Of a stretch of 64,000 nt of DNA, positions 55,705 through 64,000 are shown piece by piece. Below the pieces are notes generated by a model, which did not search any database, was not told where the DNA came from, and worked only from the letters and a program-made list of their open reading frames with translations. A program made the translations under genes and the position numbers. The stretch covers positions 1,871,001 to 1,935,000 of the forward strand of contig NZ_JABFHO010000001.1 of NCBI RefSeq assembly GCF_013404085.1. The letters run 5' to 3'. Position 1 is the stretch's first letter, and every line of letters begins with the position of its first letter. The stretch is from Winogradskyella helgolandensis (GTDB taxonomy: Bacteria; Bacteroidota; Bacteroidia; Flavobacteriales; Flavobacteriaceae).

Positions 55705-56991
55705 ATGGAAAAATCTCACACTTTAAAACGCTATACTAGTACATTTCTATTACTAGTATTTGTGCTATTTTCTTTGCATGCTCAAACTGATTTTAAGGAG
55801 TATCAAGGTAAAGTAATCGATGGCAGAACTAATAAAGCATTAGAAGCTGCTAGTCTCAGTATTAATAATACCAATATTAGTACGATTACAAATTCTGAAG
55901 GTCAATTCACATTAAAAGTACCTAATAACTATTTAGATTCAAAAGTGGTAGTTTCTTTTTTAGGCTATAATACTTACGTAGTACCATTGTCTGAATTAGC
56001 CAATACTAAATATGTTATAGAATTATATGAAGCTGTAACCGAATTATCTACTGTAAACATTGCAGCTTTTAAAGATGCAGAAAGCTTAGTAAGAAAAGTG
56101 TTTGATGATAAAAGTGCAAACGTAGGTGAAGAGTCTGTTTTTATGACCGCTTTTTACAGGGAGACTATTAAACGTAGAAACAGAAATGTGTCCTTAACAG
56201 AAGCTGTTGTTAATATTTTAAAACAACCAAATTCATCTCAGCAACGCGATGCTATTCAACTTGGGAAGGCTCGTAAAAGCACTGATTATACGCGTTTAGA
56301 TACGGTTTCTGTAAAGTTGCAAGGTGGCCCATTTTCAACGATGTACTTGGATATTATGAAGTATCCCGAGTATATTTTTACAGAGGAAAGTATTAGTGGA
56401 TATAATTTCACCTTCAATAATCCTTCAACTATAAACAATAGAACCGTTTTTGTTGTTGATTTTAATCCAAAGAATAATCAGCTTCAAGTTAACTATAGAG
56501 GAAAGCTTTTTATAGATGTGCAATCGCTTGCCTTGGTAAGTGCTAATTATTTTCTAGATGTGAGTAACATAGCTAAGACTAAAAATCTTCTGGTAAAAAG
56601 AAAACCTAGTGATATTGAAGTTTATCCTTTAGAAGCTATTTATAAAGTAGATTATAAGGAAAAGGGCAATAAATGGTATTACAGCTATTCTAATTTAAGC
56701 CTTACATTTAAGGTGAATAAAAAACGTCAACTCTTTAATAAAGTATATACATTGTCTAGTGAAATGGCAGTGACAGATTGGGAGGTAAACAGTGCAGATA
56801 AGAAAATTAAAAACAAAGATAAATTAAGACCTTCGGTAATTATTACAGATGCCATTTCTGGATTTTCAGATCCTAACTTTTGGGGACAATATAATTTAAT
56901 AGAACCAGATAAATCTATAGAATCTGCCATAGATAAAATAAAGAAAAATATAGAAAAGCAGAAAGACAAGGAGAAAACCGCTAATGGATAA
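55705..56991 (+). CDS. Carboxypeptidase-regulatory-like domain protein (secreted)
   Basis: The 428-residue protein has a signal peptide (LLLVFVLFSLHAQTDF) and a CarboxypepD_reg-like beta-sandwich at about 33-115 (GKVIDGRTNKALEAASLSINNTN ... GQFTLKVP). A long C-terminal region (FMTAFYRETIKRRNRNVSLTEAVV, GPFSTMYLDIMKYPEYIF) follows, of a type that often comes with such domains in Bacteroidota. It is probably periplasmic or outer-membrane associated. It is convergent with the TonB receptor and shares a bidirectional terminator with it. Confidence 0.8.
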   Translation: MEKSHTLKRYTSTFLLLVFVLFSLHAQTDFKEYQGKVIDGRTNKALEAASLSINNTNISTITNSEGQFTLKVPNNYLDSKVVVSFLGYNTYVVPLSELANTKYVIELYEAVTELSTVNIAAFKDAESLVRKVFDDKSANVGEESVFMTAFYRETIKRRNRNVSLTEAVVNILKQPNSSQQRDAIQLGKARKSTDYTRLDTVSVKLQGGPFSTMYLDIMKYPEYIFTEESISGYNFTFNNPSTINNRTVFVVDFNPKNNQLQVNYRGKLFIDVQSLALVSANYFLDVSNIAKTKNLLVKRKPSDIEVYPLEAIYKVDYKEKGNKWYYSYSNLSLTFKVNKKRQLFNKVYTLSSEMAVTDWEVNSADKKIKNKDKLRPSVIITDAISGFSDPNFWGQYNLIEPDKSIESAIDKIKKNIEKQKDKEKTANG

Positions 56992-57018
56992 TTATAATTT
57001 TTTATAACAATTTAAAAG

Positions 57019-57044
57019 CCCTGAATTTAGTTTAGGGTTTTTTT
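57019..57044. terminator. Bidirectional terminator
   Basis: CCCTGAA (57019-57025) pairs with TTTAGGG (57031-57037, one G-U pair) and is followed by seven T on the plus strand. On the minus strand the upstream AAAAG gives a weaker T-tract. It separates convergent genes. Confidence 0.7.
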
Positions 57045-57055
57045 ATGAGCCCATA

Positions 57056-59371
57056 TCAGAAATTTAATCTAAAACTTAAGTTTGGTGTAAGTTTTAAGGA
57101 TCTATTATTAATTTCTACAATAGCATCATCAGCATTAAAAGTGTAATACCGGTTAATGATATTGGTTTGGTTAAAGAGATTCCAAATAGAAGCTCCAACT
57201 TCTGCATTTATGCCTTTTGAGGGTTTAAATTTATATATCGCAGAAATGTCAGCTCTAAAATAGCCATCTAATCTAGAGCTGTTTGGTTCACTGTATTCTA
57301 TAGTAGAGTTACTGCTGTCCTGAAGATTTAGTGGAGACGTAAAAGGTCTACCTGAGTGCCAATTAAATCCAATACCGATTTTAAAATTATCACGATTATA
57401 AGTGAGAGACGTATTAATTAAATGTCTTAAATCTATAGTGTTTGCAAATGTATTACCGTGGTTAATCTCATTAAAATTGTAGTCATTTTTACTATAGGTA
57501 TAACTCAGCCACGTACTAAAATCACTAAAACGTTTATTAATAAGGAAGTCTATGCCATTAACGGTATAATGACCAATATCATTTGTAAACTGGAACTGGT
57601 TTTGAAATCCTTGGCTGCGTGCTGTAATGTTATGGACACCTTTGTAATAGCCTTCAATAGAGACTAGTAAATTATTTTGGTTATAACTAAGGCCAATGGA
57701 GGCTTGCTCACTTGTAATTAACGGTACATCATTACCATTAGCCAGTTGCCATCGTCGTTTTTCGATACCAAAAAAATCTTGTTGTAAATCAATAATTTGT
57801 GTAATGGATTGGCTTTTTAACTCACCTAAAGCTTCAAGTCTAAAATAATCTAGAAATTTATAATTGACAGTAAATCGAGGTTCTATTAAAAATTCCGATA
57901 ATTTACCAAAATAACTGATTCTAGAACCCAAACGTATATATGTATCACGAGAAGTTGAGTACCATTCAACTTCTCCAAATAGGGCATGTGTTCTTATGAT
58001 TTCTTTTACTAAACTTGTGTAATTTGGATTGGTGACATCTTCAAAGTTGGTAACTCCAACCTCATTAAATTGATAACCTCCATTAAACTTAATGTCTTTA
58101 CTAATGGTTCTTGAAAGGTCTAATCTAACTCCAAAATCTTCAACTTTATTTTCTTGCGTTAATACTTGAGTATTGGAAACATTGTTATTTTTTGCATCTA
58201 AATCATAGTTAGAGTAATAAACTTGAGCAGATAAATTGAGGTCGTTCGAAACAAATTTAGAGTAGATGGCACTTGCTCCATAACTCGTTTGATTCAATTC
58301 GCTTTGAGTCTCCTGAAAATTATTATCTACAGTTGTAAAAACTTGATTGAAATCTAAATTATTAGAGATGTTCATCACGTTAAGTCGTAATTTAGAGGTA
58401 TTATCTATATCGTATAAAAATTTAGCACTAAAGTCATAAAACAAAAAGTTCTCGTCTTGGGCCAAAAGCGTATTCATTTGAGAAGAAGCATTTAATTCCG
58501 AATCTTTAAAAATACGATCAAAATAAGCATCGTAAGTTTTTGAAACCAGTAGGTCAGTATAAGAACGTCTTGCTGATAATTGTACTTCAGTTTTTTTAGA
58601 TAATGGAATTTTTGCATAACCATCTACGCTGAGCATATTTCCGCCAAAACCTGCGTTAATTTTTTTGTCTAATTTATCTCCGTTTTTTATAGCGATAGTA
58701 CTTGATACGGCGTTTCCAAATTTGGCACTAGTTCCATTTTTAGAAATGGTAATGTCTTCTGATAAATACGGATTAAAAGCAGAGATTAAGCCAAAAAAAT
58801 GTCCGGATTGGTACATTCTAATGCCTTCATATAAAATTAAATTTTGATCATTAGTGCCTCCTCTAACGTTGATATTAGAAATGCGTTCATCAACACTCAT
58901 AATGCCAGGTAAATTTTGTACTATTTGCAGCACATCTGGTTCAATCAATCCTGGTAAAATATCAAATGCTTTTGTGTCGGCTGTTATTGTTCCGTTATTA
59001 GTTTTAGAAATACCTTTGGTAAGATAATTTATGATTACAACTTCTTTTAATTGTTGAATTTGGCTTTGAAGTTCTTCTGCATCTTTAAGTGTAATAACAA
59101 TAAACCGATGACTTAACATTTCAAAATTAAGATTCGTATCACGATTTAATTGAATTAATACTTGTTGTATTGAAAGTTTTAGAGAAGGGGATTTAATTGA
59201 AATACCTTCAATTGATTTGGTCTCAAAAGAAAATTTAACGGCGTATTTTTTTTCTAATTCTTGAAGAATTTGGACAAGCGGTTTTTCAACCTCTTGTTCC
59301 TGACTAAATGTGAGGTTACAAAAGGAGAAACATACTATATAAAAAAAGAAACAAAGTAATTTTTTATTCAC
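57056..59371 (-). CDS. TonB-dependent receptor with STN signalling domain
   Basis: The start codon is GTG, in the sequence GTGAATAA that overlaps the last codons of fecR by 8 nt (translational coupling). The 771-residue protein has a signal peptide, an STN domain at about 30-100 (VEKPLVQILQELEKKYAVKFSF, QLNRDTNLNFEML), a plug domain at about 125-240 (VLQIVQNLPGIMSVDERISNINVRGGTNDQN in part) and a 22-stranded outer-membrane barrel ending SLKLTPNLSFRLNF. STN receptors signal through FecR to the ECF sigma factor when the ligand binds. No SusD partner is present. Confidence 0.92.
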   Translation of the reverse strand: MNKKLLCFFFYIVCFSFCNLTFSQEQEVEKPLVQILQELEKKYAVKFSFETKSIEGISIKSPSLKLSIQQVLIQLNRDTNLNFEMLSHRFIVITLKDAEELQSQIQQLKEVVIINYLTKGISKTNNGTITADTKAFDILPGLIEPDVLQIVQNLPGIMSVDERISNINVRGGTNDQNLILYEGIRMYQSGHFFGLISAFNPYLSEDITISKNGTSAKFGNAVSSTIAIKNGDKLDKKINAGFGGNMLSVDGYAKIPLSKKTEVQLSARRSYTDLLVSKTYDAYFDRIFKDSELNASSQMNTLLAQDENFLFYDFSAKFLYDIDNTSKLRLNVMNISNNLDFNQVFTTVDNNFQETQSELNQTSYGASAIYSKFVSNDLNLSAQVYYSNYDLDAKNNNVSNTQVLTQENKVEDFGVRLDLSRTISKDIKFNGGYQFNEVGVTNFEDVTNPNYTSLVKEIIRTHALFGEVEWYSTSRDTYIRLGSRISYFGKLSEFLIEPRFTVNYKFLDYFRLEALGELKSQSITQIIDLQQDFFGIEKRRWQLANGNDVPLITSEQASIGLSYNQNNLLVSIEGYYKGVHNITARSQGFQNQFQFTNDIGHYTVNGIDFLINKRFSDFSTWLSYTYSKNDYNFNEINHGNTFANTIDLRHLINTSLTYNRDNFKIGIGFNWHSGRPFTSPLNLQDSSNSTIEYSEPNSSRLDGYFRADISAIYKFKPSKGINAEVGASIWNLFNQTNIINRYYTFNADDAIVEINNRSLKLTPNLSFRLNF

Positions 59372-60260
59372 GCTTTAATAAAATAGATTTTCCTGATTTG
59401 CTGTAGCTTAAATTTAAAGGTATTGTGACAGATTTCAATGCTAAATCTAAATTATTATGTGTAAAACTTCCCGTGAATAAACGTGAAAGATCAATGTTTT
59501 TAGTAATTATAGTTTGATTGTATTGATTTTCAAACTCTGCAATTACATATTTAAGAGGAACACTTTTAAAACTGCTTTCGCCATGTAACCATTGTGGTTG
59601 TACAGCGTTTTCTTTTTCATTTGCAAGTAGTTTCCCATCTATGATTACGAAGGAATGACCTGGTTTTAACGTTGTTGTTTTGTTATTGTGCGTTACAGCA
59701 ACTAAACCTTCGTAACACGTCACTTCAAAGAAAGATTCGCGTTGTTTTACATTAAACTGTGTTCCTAAAACGCTAACAATACCATCTGAAGTAATAACAT
59801 CAAATTTTTGACCTTTTGCAACTTTAAAAAAGGCTTCTCCTTCAAGCTTTATTGCTCTTGTGTCACTCCATTTACTTTCATTAAATGTTACTGTTGAATT
59901 GGCATTTAATTCAACTGTAGAGTTATCGGGTAATGCAACTGTTGTTTGTTGTGCAATGAGTGTGCCAACGGTAGTATCTAAAGTTGTGGTGTAATAATAA
60001 ATACTAAACCCTATTGCTAAAACGGCAGCGATTCTAAGGAATGGTTTTAGCCATTGGTTAGAATGTGCTTTTTTAGATTTAAGTTTAGATTTAAGTGTTT
60101 GATAGGCTTGGTCACTAGAGTATTCTGGAGCTTTAAAATCTCTTAAAGCAGTATTCATTTTAATTAAATCATCATAATCCTCTAACTGCTCAAAAGCAAT
60201 CTGCTCTTCAGTACTTAGATTATGATCTAACCATTTTTTTATTAGTTCTTCTCGCTTCAT
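59364..60260 (-). CDS. fecR: FecR family anti-sigma factor
   Basis: The 298-residue protein has a short cytoplasmic N-terminal part (REELIKKWLDHNLSTEEQ), one transmembrane helix (LRIAAVLAIGFSIYYYT, about 75-90), the FecR domain (TTVALPDNSTVELNANSTVTF, LEGEAFFKVAKGQKF) and a C-terminal DUF4974-type domain. FecR holds the sigma factor and receives the signal from the STN receptor in the periplasm. It overlaps the receptor gene by 8 nt. A 190-nt structured gap separates it from the sigma gene. Confidence 0.95.
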   Translation of the reverse strand: MKREELIKKWLDHNLSTEEQIAFEQLEDYDDLIKMNTALRDFKAPEYSSDQAYQTLKSKLKSKKAHSNQWLKPFLRIAAVLAIGFSIYYYTTTLDTTVGTLIAQQTTVALPDNSTVELNANSTVTFNESKWSDTRAIKLEGEAFFKVAKGQKFDVITSDGIVSVLGTQFNVKQRESFFEVTCYEGLVAVTHNNKTTTLKPGHSFVIIDGKLLANEKENAVQPQWLHGESSFKSVPLKYVIAEFENQYNQTIITKNIDLSRLFTGSFTHNNLDLALKSVTIPLNLSYSKSGKSILLKRE

Positions 60261-60346
60261 AGTATGATTTCAAGTATATAACAGCTTAGGTTTAAAAACT
60301 CCTACTCTTATGATTCTAAATTCAATATTTTTAATTCAAAGTTTCA

Positions 60347-60420
60347 AAGCTACTTGGTATTCGGATGCTTAACTGTCTTCTATCATCGGTCTTCATTGAA
60401 AATTTCTACATAAGTAGCTT
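60347..60420. repeat. 9-bp inverted repeat in the sigma-fecR gap
   Basis: AAGCTACTT (60347-60355) and AAGTAGCTT (60412-60420) are inverted copies 56 bp apart; GCTTAACT occurs twice in direct orientation (60367-60374, 60417-60424). The gap between co-directional partner genes is unusually long, so a leader, processing site or extra promoter is possible. Confidence 0.45.
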
Positions 60421-60450
60421 AACTAAAAACTAAGACTGAATGCTGATTTG

Positions 60451-60966
60451 TCAAAGTTCATCAATATCTTCTCGTAACTTTTTCAAAGCTCCATAAATAC
60501 GCTTTTCTACTCCCTTTACAGAGATATCCAATAGCTCTGCAATTTCTTTAAACCGTTTGCCTTCAACTCTATTCATTAAAAATGCAACACGTTGAGCTTC
60601 GGTTAATTTGCTCAATGCTGTTTGTAATTTTTGATGATATTCTTTTTCTTCTAGTACAAATTGTGGCGTTTCGTTAGTGGTAGTTTTTTGAGGTTGAATA
60701 CCATACTTTAATACCACTTTTTGATGAGCATAGGCATTAAGCATTAAATTATTAGCCGTTGTAAACAAATAACTTTTCGCTTTGTTTGGTGTAACCTTAC
60801 TGCAATTCTGCCATAGTTTTATAAACGCTTCCTGAACTTTATCTTCCGGATTTAAGTGATCTCCAAACTTATAATACAAAAAGTCATGGAGGTTTTTTGA
60901 ATGCTTTTTATACAAGCGTTCAAATAATTGCGATTCGCAAATATTATGATGTAAGGGTTTACTCAT
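60451..60966 (-). CDS. ECF RNA polymerase sigma factor
   Basis: The start is placed at 60966 (MSKPLHHNICESQLFERL); an ATG 18 nt upstream adds six residues and lies in the divergent promoter region. The 171-residue sigma-70 family protein has region 2 (LFERLYKKHSKNLHDFLYYKFGD, EDKVQEAFIKLWQN, KSYLFTTANNLMLNAY) and region 4 (LSKLTEAQRVAFLMNRVEGK, FKEIAELLDISVKGVEKRIYGALKKLRE). It is the FecI-type partner of FecR and the STN receptor. Confidence 0.93.
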   Translation of the reverse strand: MSKPLHHNICESQLFERLYKKHSKNLHDFLYYKFGDHLNPEDKVQEAFIKLWQNCSKVTPNKAKSYLFTTANNLMLNAYAHQKVVLKYGIQPQKTTTNETPQFVLEEKEYHQKLQTALSKLTEAQRVAFLMNRVEGKRFKEIAELLDISVKGVEKRIYGALKKLREDIDEL

Positions 60967-61067
60967 GGTTTTTAATAGGCCCACAAATTATAAATAATAT
61001 TTTAGATAATAAGGTAGGAAATTTAGAAGGCTAACTGTTTTATAATAAATAGAAAAGCATTAATACC
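60967..61067. promoter_or_regulatory. Divergent regulatory region between the sigma gene and the modular lipoprotein
   Basis: The 101-bp gap must carry both promoters. On the minus strand TATAATTTG (near 60983-60991) is a near-match to the -7 element, with one extra base. I see no clear element on the lipoprotein side, which would fit a promoter read by the alternative sigma factor. Confidence 0.45.
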
Positions 61068-63608
61068 ATGAAAATCATTTCTAAACATCTATTTCTATAT
61101 TTCCTTTTTGCCCTTTTTTGCTTTACATCATGTCAAGATGAGATTACCCAAATTGAAACTCCAAACGATCAAGAAACCCTAGTTTCAAATTCTACATTGG
61201 CCAACCTTATGAGCAGAACAACGGCAAATTTTGGAGCAGCTGATGATATTTTAGATGGTGCAAGTTGCTTTTCTGTTGAATTGCCTGTTACAATTGTGGT
61301 TAGTGATATTACAATAATTATTGAAACACAATCCGATTTACAACAATTGGAGAATTTATATAATGAGTCTTCTATTAATGAAGATTTTTTAGATTTTGTA
61401 TTTCCTATTTCTATAATTTTCAGTGATTACAGCCAAATTGAGATTGAAAATGAAGATGAGCTTCAAGGTTTTATAAGCGAATGCGCTAGTGATCAAAATG
61501 ATGCTATTGAATGTGTAGATTTTGTTTATCCTATTTCGTTTTCAGTATTTAATTCAGGGTTTAACCTTATTGATACTGTTCTTATTGAAAATGACGAAGC
61601 ATTATATAATTTTATAAGTGGTTTAGAAGATGAAGATAATGCGGTTGTGGTTAGTTTGAATTTTCCGGTAACATTAGAATATGCCAATGGTGACAATATA
61701 GAGGTTAATACAAATGAAGAATTATCAGATGCTATTGAATTAGCTGGAGAGGGTTGTAATGATGCTAATTGTACTGAAGAATCTGTAGCATTAAATTTAG
61801 AAGACTGTCAATGGAAAATAACGACTTATTCTAGTTTTCCAGAATTTGTTGGTATTGATTTAGTGTTTTATACCGATGACACATTTGCTATTTTTCAAGA
61901 TGGTAGCACCTATAATGTTGTTGGTAGTTGGTCTGTAATTTCAACAGATGGAGAAACCTATGTATACTTAGAAACCGATTTTGAAGATTTGGGAGGCGAC
62001 TGGAAAATTGTAGAATGTGATGAGGATATATTACAGTTTGTTAAAGGAGAACAAACGATGGTTATTAATCAGGTTTGTGAAGATGATTTAAATTGTTCTC
62101 TCACTGATTTAAGCAGTATTTTACAAGAATGTCCTTGGGATTTTAGTGATGGTTCTGGTAATTTTGAGAATGATCAAATGATTTTTAATGCCAATGAAGA
62201 TCTACAAATTACGGAAGGCATGGCAGCTTCAGCGATTGGTGGAGGTTGGGATTTATTAGTTTCAGATGAGGGCATCCTATTAACGTTTTCAGACTTAACA
62301 GCGTTTCAAGACACTCTCGAAGGAGATTGGTTAATTGCGGAATGTGATACAGATAGAATTGTATTAACTAAAGGAGGCCAAACATTGGTCTTAGAGCAAA
62401 ACTGTAATGATAATCTTTTTAGCTGTTTTGGTGATTTCGAAATTGTGGAATGTACACAGGCTAATAACATTCCTGTTTTTAATTTAAGTGCAAATACCAT
62501 TGGACTTGTACTTTGTACAGAATCCTTTGTTGCATCGTTTCATGAAACCTTAAGTGACGCAGAGAATAATACAAATCCTATTGTAAATACGGAATCTTAC
62601 GGGACATTAGTTGCACAGGTTTATTTGAGAATTGAAGCTGGTAATAGCGATTTTGAGGTCTATAATGTATATCTCAATACAGAAAGTTGTACTAGTTTTG
62701 ATTGCTTTGCCAATACCCAAATTACAGCATGCGGAAGTGATGGTTTTGCCACATTTAATTTAACCGAAGCCAATCAAGAATGTGGACCTGATTTAGCGAT
62801 TTATGGAGTTTATTATTATGAGTCTGAAAGCGATTTACAAAATAATTTAAATCCTATTTACAATACAGAAAGTTACAGTAATATGTATAACCCAACTGTA
62901 ATTTACGCTGCTGTACTAAATGTATATGATAATGTTATAGAACATATTTTTACGATTGACTTAATCGTTGAAGATTGTAATTATTTTGAATGTTTTGAAA
63001 GCTTTGATGCCGTTATAGAAGTTTGTGATGAAGGTACAGATGGATTGTATGAATTTAACCTACCTATTGCATTTGCAAATTGTACTCCAAGTGCAGATGC
63101 AGTCACTTACCATTTAACTCAAGCCGATGCTGATACAGGTATAAATGCCATTGTAGAGCCTTCAACATATACGACTGCAGATGTCACTTCTATAGTTTAT
63201 GTTAGGGTTGAAATTCAAAATCAGTTAGAGGTTTTTACAATTCAATTAAATGTTATTACATGTAATGTTGGTAGTTGTACAGAAGAAGATATTGATGGTA
63301 TTTTAACAGAATGCTTATGGAACGTTACTAGTTATAATGGAAGCGATAATTTAAGTAATTATAATTTTCATTTCGAACAAAACTCAGGTATTGTAGTGAT
63401 ATATACAGATACAATTACCATTGATGCAACGTGGTCTACCTCTCAAGCTAGTGATGGTGTTGTGATTGATTTTTCAAATGTAACCGGACCAAATATTCAG
63501 GCTATAAATGGAAGTTGGTTAGTTGTAGAATGTACGGCAAGTCAATTAATCTTACATAATATCAATGATAGCAGTATCGAAATTGTTCTAGATAGAACCT
63601 GTGAATAA
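61068..63608 (+). CDS. Large modular surface lipoprotein
   Basis: The 846-residue protein has a lipoprotein signal (LFCFTSC, Cys 22). At 67-230 are four strand-rich units about 42 residues apart, each opening with P-[VI]-[TS] (near 73, 113, 156, 201). Lipocalin-like W...C modules lie at about 247-337, 355-446 and 749-845 (CQWKITTYSS, CPWDFSDGSG, CLWNVTSYNG; each ending W.[IV]xEC...). Three repeats of a CDxxxDG/NPI/Y adhesin-like unit lie at about 453-541, 546-637 and 642-732. It is acidic and Cys-containing throughout. Divergent placement beside the sigma-FecR-TonB operon suggests it is the target or ligand partner of that system. Confidence 0.8.
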   Translation: MKIISKHLFLYFLFALFCFTSCQDEITQIETPNDQETLVSNSTLANLMSRTTANFGAADDILDGASCFSVELPVTIVVSDITIIIETQSDLQQLENLYNESSINEDFLDFVFPISIIFSDYSQIEIENEDELQGFISECASDQNDAIECVDFVYPISFSVFNSGFNLIDTVLIENDEALYNFISGLEDEDNAVVVSLNFPVTLEYANGDNIEVNTNEELSDAIELAGEGCNDANCTEESVALNLEDCQWKITTYSSFPEFVGIDLVFYTDDTFAIFQDGSTYNVVGSWSVISTDGETYVYLETDFEDLGGDWKIVECDEDILQFVKGEQTMVINQVCEDDLNCSLTDLSSILQECPWDFSDGSGNFENDQMIFNANEDLQITEGMAASAIGGGWDLLVSDEGILLTFSDLTAFQDTLEGDWLIAECDTDRIVLTKGGQTLVLEQNCNDNLFSCFGDFEIVECTQANNIPVFNLSANTIGLVLCTESFVASFHETLSDAENNTNPIVNTESYGTLVAQVYLRIEAGNSDFEVYNVYLNTESCTSFDCFANTQITACGSDGFATFNLTEANQECGPDLAIYGVYYYESESDLQNNLNPIYNTESYSNMYNPTVIYAAVLNVYDNVIEHIFTIDLIVEDCNYFECFESFDAVIEVCDEGTDGLYEFNLPIAFANCTPSADAVTYHLTQADADTGINAIVEPSTYTTADVTSIVYVRVEIQNQLEVFTIQLNVITCNVGSCTEEDIDGILTECLWNVTSYNGSDNLSNYNFHFEQNSGIVVIYTDTITIDATWSTSQASDGVVIDFSNVTGPNIQAINGSWLVVECTASQLILHNINDSSIEIVLDRTCE

Positions 63609-63653
63609 AGAAACTAGAAGTTAGTAATTTTAGTAAGTTAAGTTGTTAAGGAG

Positions 63654-63686
63654 AGAGTCATTCGCCATGAGTGGCTCTTTTTTTTG
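63654..63686 (+). terminator. Terminator of the modular lipoprotein gene
   Basis: AGAGTCATTC pairs with GAGTGGCTCT (10 bp with two G-U pairs) around GCCAT and is followed by eight T. Confidence 0.85.
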
Positions 63687-64000
63687 TGTTCAGGATTCTA
63701 TGGATTTTAGGTGTTAGAAACGAGAGATGATTCTCTTTGTGAGCCTTTGTGTCTACTTTGTAATTTTTTTGTAATTATAGGCATTCGATATAGTAGAAAT
63801 AGCGAATACAGATTTCAAGTCTTCAATTTTGCGTCTTTGCGCCTTCTCGAGATTTTTTAATGAAAATAGAGTCGTTAGAGTAAGCAACTGCCGACTGAAA
63901 CTACTACTGAAAACAAATTTCTAAACTCATTAGAAATTCCCTCATAAATTCTTAAATTTGCAGCTTATTAAATAATACAGGCTGCTTAATTGCAGACTGC
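63687..64000. other. Non-coding end of the window with short G+T-rich repeats and a promoter
   Basis: No ORF is seen. Two G/T-rich tracts, 63733-63760 (CTCTTTGTGAGCCTTTGTGT...) and 63827-63851 (TTTTGCGTCTTTGCGCCTTC...), share a loose CTTTGYG period and resemble strings I remember as intergenic repeats in Bacteroidota. TAAATTTG at 63953-63960 is a consensus -7 element for a gene outside the window. Confidence 0.45.

Noticed and set aside
57056-60966. Polysaccharide utilisation locus
   Set aside because: A TonB receptor, FecR and sigma factor are present, but there is no SusD and no carbohydrate-active enzyme nearby.

Overview
The window is chromosomal DNA from a low-GC member of the Bacteroidota, most likely a marine Flavobacteriaceae (the Winogradskyella/Olleya/Lacinutrix group would fit; the genus is a guess). 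The evidence is a fused str-S10-spc-alpha ribosomal cluster in flavobacterial order, promoters of the Bacteroidota type (TTTG...TAnnTTTG), A-rich start contexts without clear Shine-Dalgarno sequences, a protein with a type IX secretion C-terminal tail, and an ECF sigma/FecR/STN-TonB receptor triad. I saw no tRNA, rRNA, CRISPR array, prophage, transposase or integrase.

Layout. 1-10011: radC (start outside the window), a polysaccharide-deacetylase-like gene that seems to have lost metal ligands, a YjjG-type nucleotidase, a secreted hypothetical protein, rarA, a rhomboid protease, rlmB, a T9SS-exported arylsulfotransferase-like protein and a BamA/TamA-like outer-membrane protein. 10114-27811: the translation cluster rpsL-rpsG-fusA-rpsJ, then rplC to rplQ with secY, infA and rpoA. 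It starts at a textbook promoter and ends at a strong terminator. Several gaps in it hold hairpins that look like ribosomal-protein leaders or internal terminators and promoters. 28071-35791: carA, eno, a DUF481-like protein, gltA, a pentein-fold hydrolase and an outer-membrane barrel protein. 35839-40671 (minus strand): rsfS-ftsH, then a LUD-domain gene, cdsA, psd and an acyl-CoA-binding protein, the last four being a lipid-centred operon. 40766-43377: birA, an SRPBCC protein, pyrE and a Nudix hydrolase.

43374-46743 (minus strand) is a tightly coupled three-gene unit: a RimK-like ATP-grasp ligase, a GCS2-type carboxylate-amine ligase and an N-formylglutamate amidohydrolase-like enzyme. It looks like a small biosynthetic system for a glutathione-like or short peptide metabolite of unknown structure, and is the best candidate here for an undescribed pathway. 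Upstream on the same strand lie a lipoprotein built from exact 30-residue repeats and an M14 metallocarboxypeptidase. Then come a SpoIIAA-like protein, a CtlX-type hydrolase, a nine-copy heptamer repeat, a TPR histidine kinase and argS, which appears to carry a fragment of a dispersed repeat in frame.

55705-64000: a carboxypeptidase-regulatory-like secreted protein, then a cell-surface signalling operon (ECF sigma, FecR, STN-TonB receptor) on the minus strand, divergent from an 846-residue modular lipoprotein. The final 300 bases are non-coding and end in a promoter for a gene outside the window.

All family calls come from reading the translated sequences. No database search was run.
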